From positions 1 through 7,460 of the forward strand of contig JAUYEQ010000276.1 in assembly GCA_030691295.1 (NCBI GenBank): 7,460 bases of DNA. The letters run 5' to 3'. Shown in pieces: positions 7,285-7,460 of this stretch (positions within the stretch are counted from its first letter, which is position 1; each line of letters starts with the position of its first letter). Origin of the DNA: Bacteroidota bacterium (GTDB lineage: Bacteria > Bacteroidota > Bacteroidia > Bacteroidales > Prolixibacteraceae). Below the pieces are notes generated by a model that saw only the letters and a list, made by a program, of their open reading frames with translations, was not told the DNA's origin and made no database searches. Position numbers and translations under genes: made by a program.

Positions 7285-7292
7285 TATTTTTA
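7285..7292 (+). promoter_or_regulatory. candidate promoter -7 element TATTTTTA for the last gene
   Basis: Seven of eight positions fit TAnnTTTG. The surrounding TTATTTTTACC (7284-7294) differs by one base from TTACTTTTACC before the second lipoprotein gene. It would give a leader of roughly 90 nt. No -33 TTG is evident at the right distance. Confidence 0.28.
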
Positions 7293-7390
7293 CCATCGTA
7301 AAACGAGGGGGTTGTACTCCAGATAGACGCAAATTTTTTCATGTGTTGCTGAAATTTACGGGGGTAAAATTAAAACTTAAAATATCAGGT

Positions 7391-7460
7391 ATGAAAAGTA
7401 AAGTTAGACCATCAACAAAATCTGCATCATTAAATCTGTTAAGTTTCAAGGCACCATACA
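7391..7460 (+). CDS. start of an unidentified gene (partial, cut by the window end)
   Basis: Twenty-three codons are open from ATG 7391 to the window end, beginning MKSKVRPSTKSASLNLL. The frame is also open back to a TGA at 7244, but 7391 is its only ATG, and upstream GTG (7343) and TTG (7346) are less likely starts. There is no Shine-Dalgarno, as in the other genes here. The visible residues are basic and serine-rich, with no hydrophobic core of a signal peptide yet; one could follow, because long basic n-regions occur on very large secreted proteins of this phylum. The family cannot be recognised from this fragment, and its relation to the lipoprotein pair is unknown. Confidence 0.45.
   Translation, partial: MKSKVRPSTKSASLNLLSFKAPY

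Larger units (their letters stand above)
7031..7390. other. AT-rich intergenic region before the last gene
   Basis: About 360 bp without a supportable gene on either strand. It carries the two hairpins after the lipoprotein gene, a T-rich stretch around 7091-7112, a promoter-like octamer at 7285-7292, and a small TTTAC-GGGG-GTAAA hairpin at 7355-7368 in the presumed leader of the last gene. Nothing else was recognised. Confidence 0.55.

Overview
The window looks like chromosomal DNA from a member of the Bacteroidota, probably an environmental or gut lineage outside the best-known genera. Three things point that way: a type III glutamine synthetase, two long PorE-like OmpA lipoproteins of a layout typical of this phylum, and AT-rich translation starts without Shine-Dalgarno sequences. 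No rRNA, tRNA, CRISPR array or recognisable insertion sequence was seen. All recognisable genes are on the + strand.

Layout. Bases 1-230 hold the 3' end of an unrecognised gene that enters from outside the window. It is followed by about 400 bp of AT-rich DNA without a complete gene. That stretch contains a possible in-frame coding remnant (about 234-344), a promoter-like hexamer region and two related inverted repeats. Bases 634-2823 encode a complete type III glutamine synthetase (GlnN), closed by a strong intrinsic terminator at 2845-2877. Two tandem paralogous genes follow, 2983-4950 and 5051-7030, separated by 100 bp with no clear terminator. Each encodes an approximately 655-residue lipoprotein: signal peptide with lipobox, TPR-like helical region, five-bladed WD40/PD40-like propeller, carboxypeptidase-regulatory-like beta sandwich, and a C-terminal OmpA peptidoglycan-binding domain. 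A 360 bp non-coding stretch with two hairpins follows. The window ends in the first 23 codons of an unidentified gene.

How the parts relate. GlnN is an ammonia-assimilation enzyme with its own terminator, so it is probably transcribed separately from the lipoproteins. The lipoprotein pair has the domain order of PorE, the type IX secretion/gliding accessory protein that anchors trans-envelope machinery to peptidoglycan. Membership in that broad family is well supported. A specific role in type IX secretion is inference, because no PorP/SprF, GldKLMN or CTD-bearing cargo gene is visible here. The most interesting feature is the tandem, old and diverged duplication of this envelope tether. No clearly novel system could be demonstrated from sequence alone.
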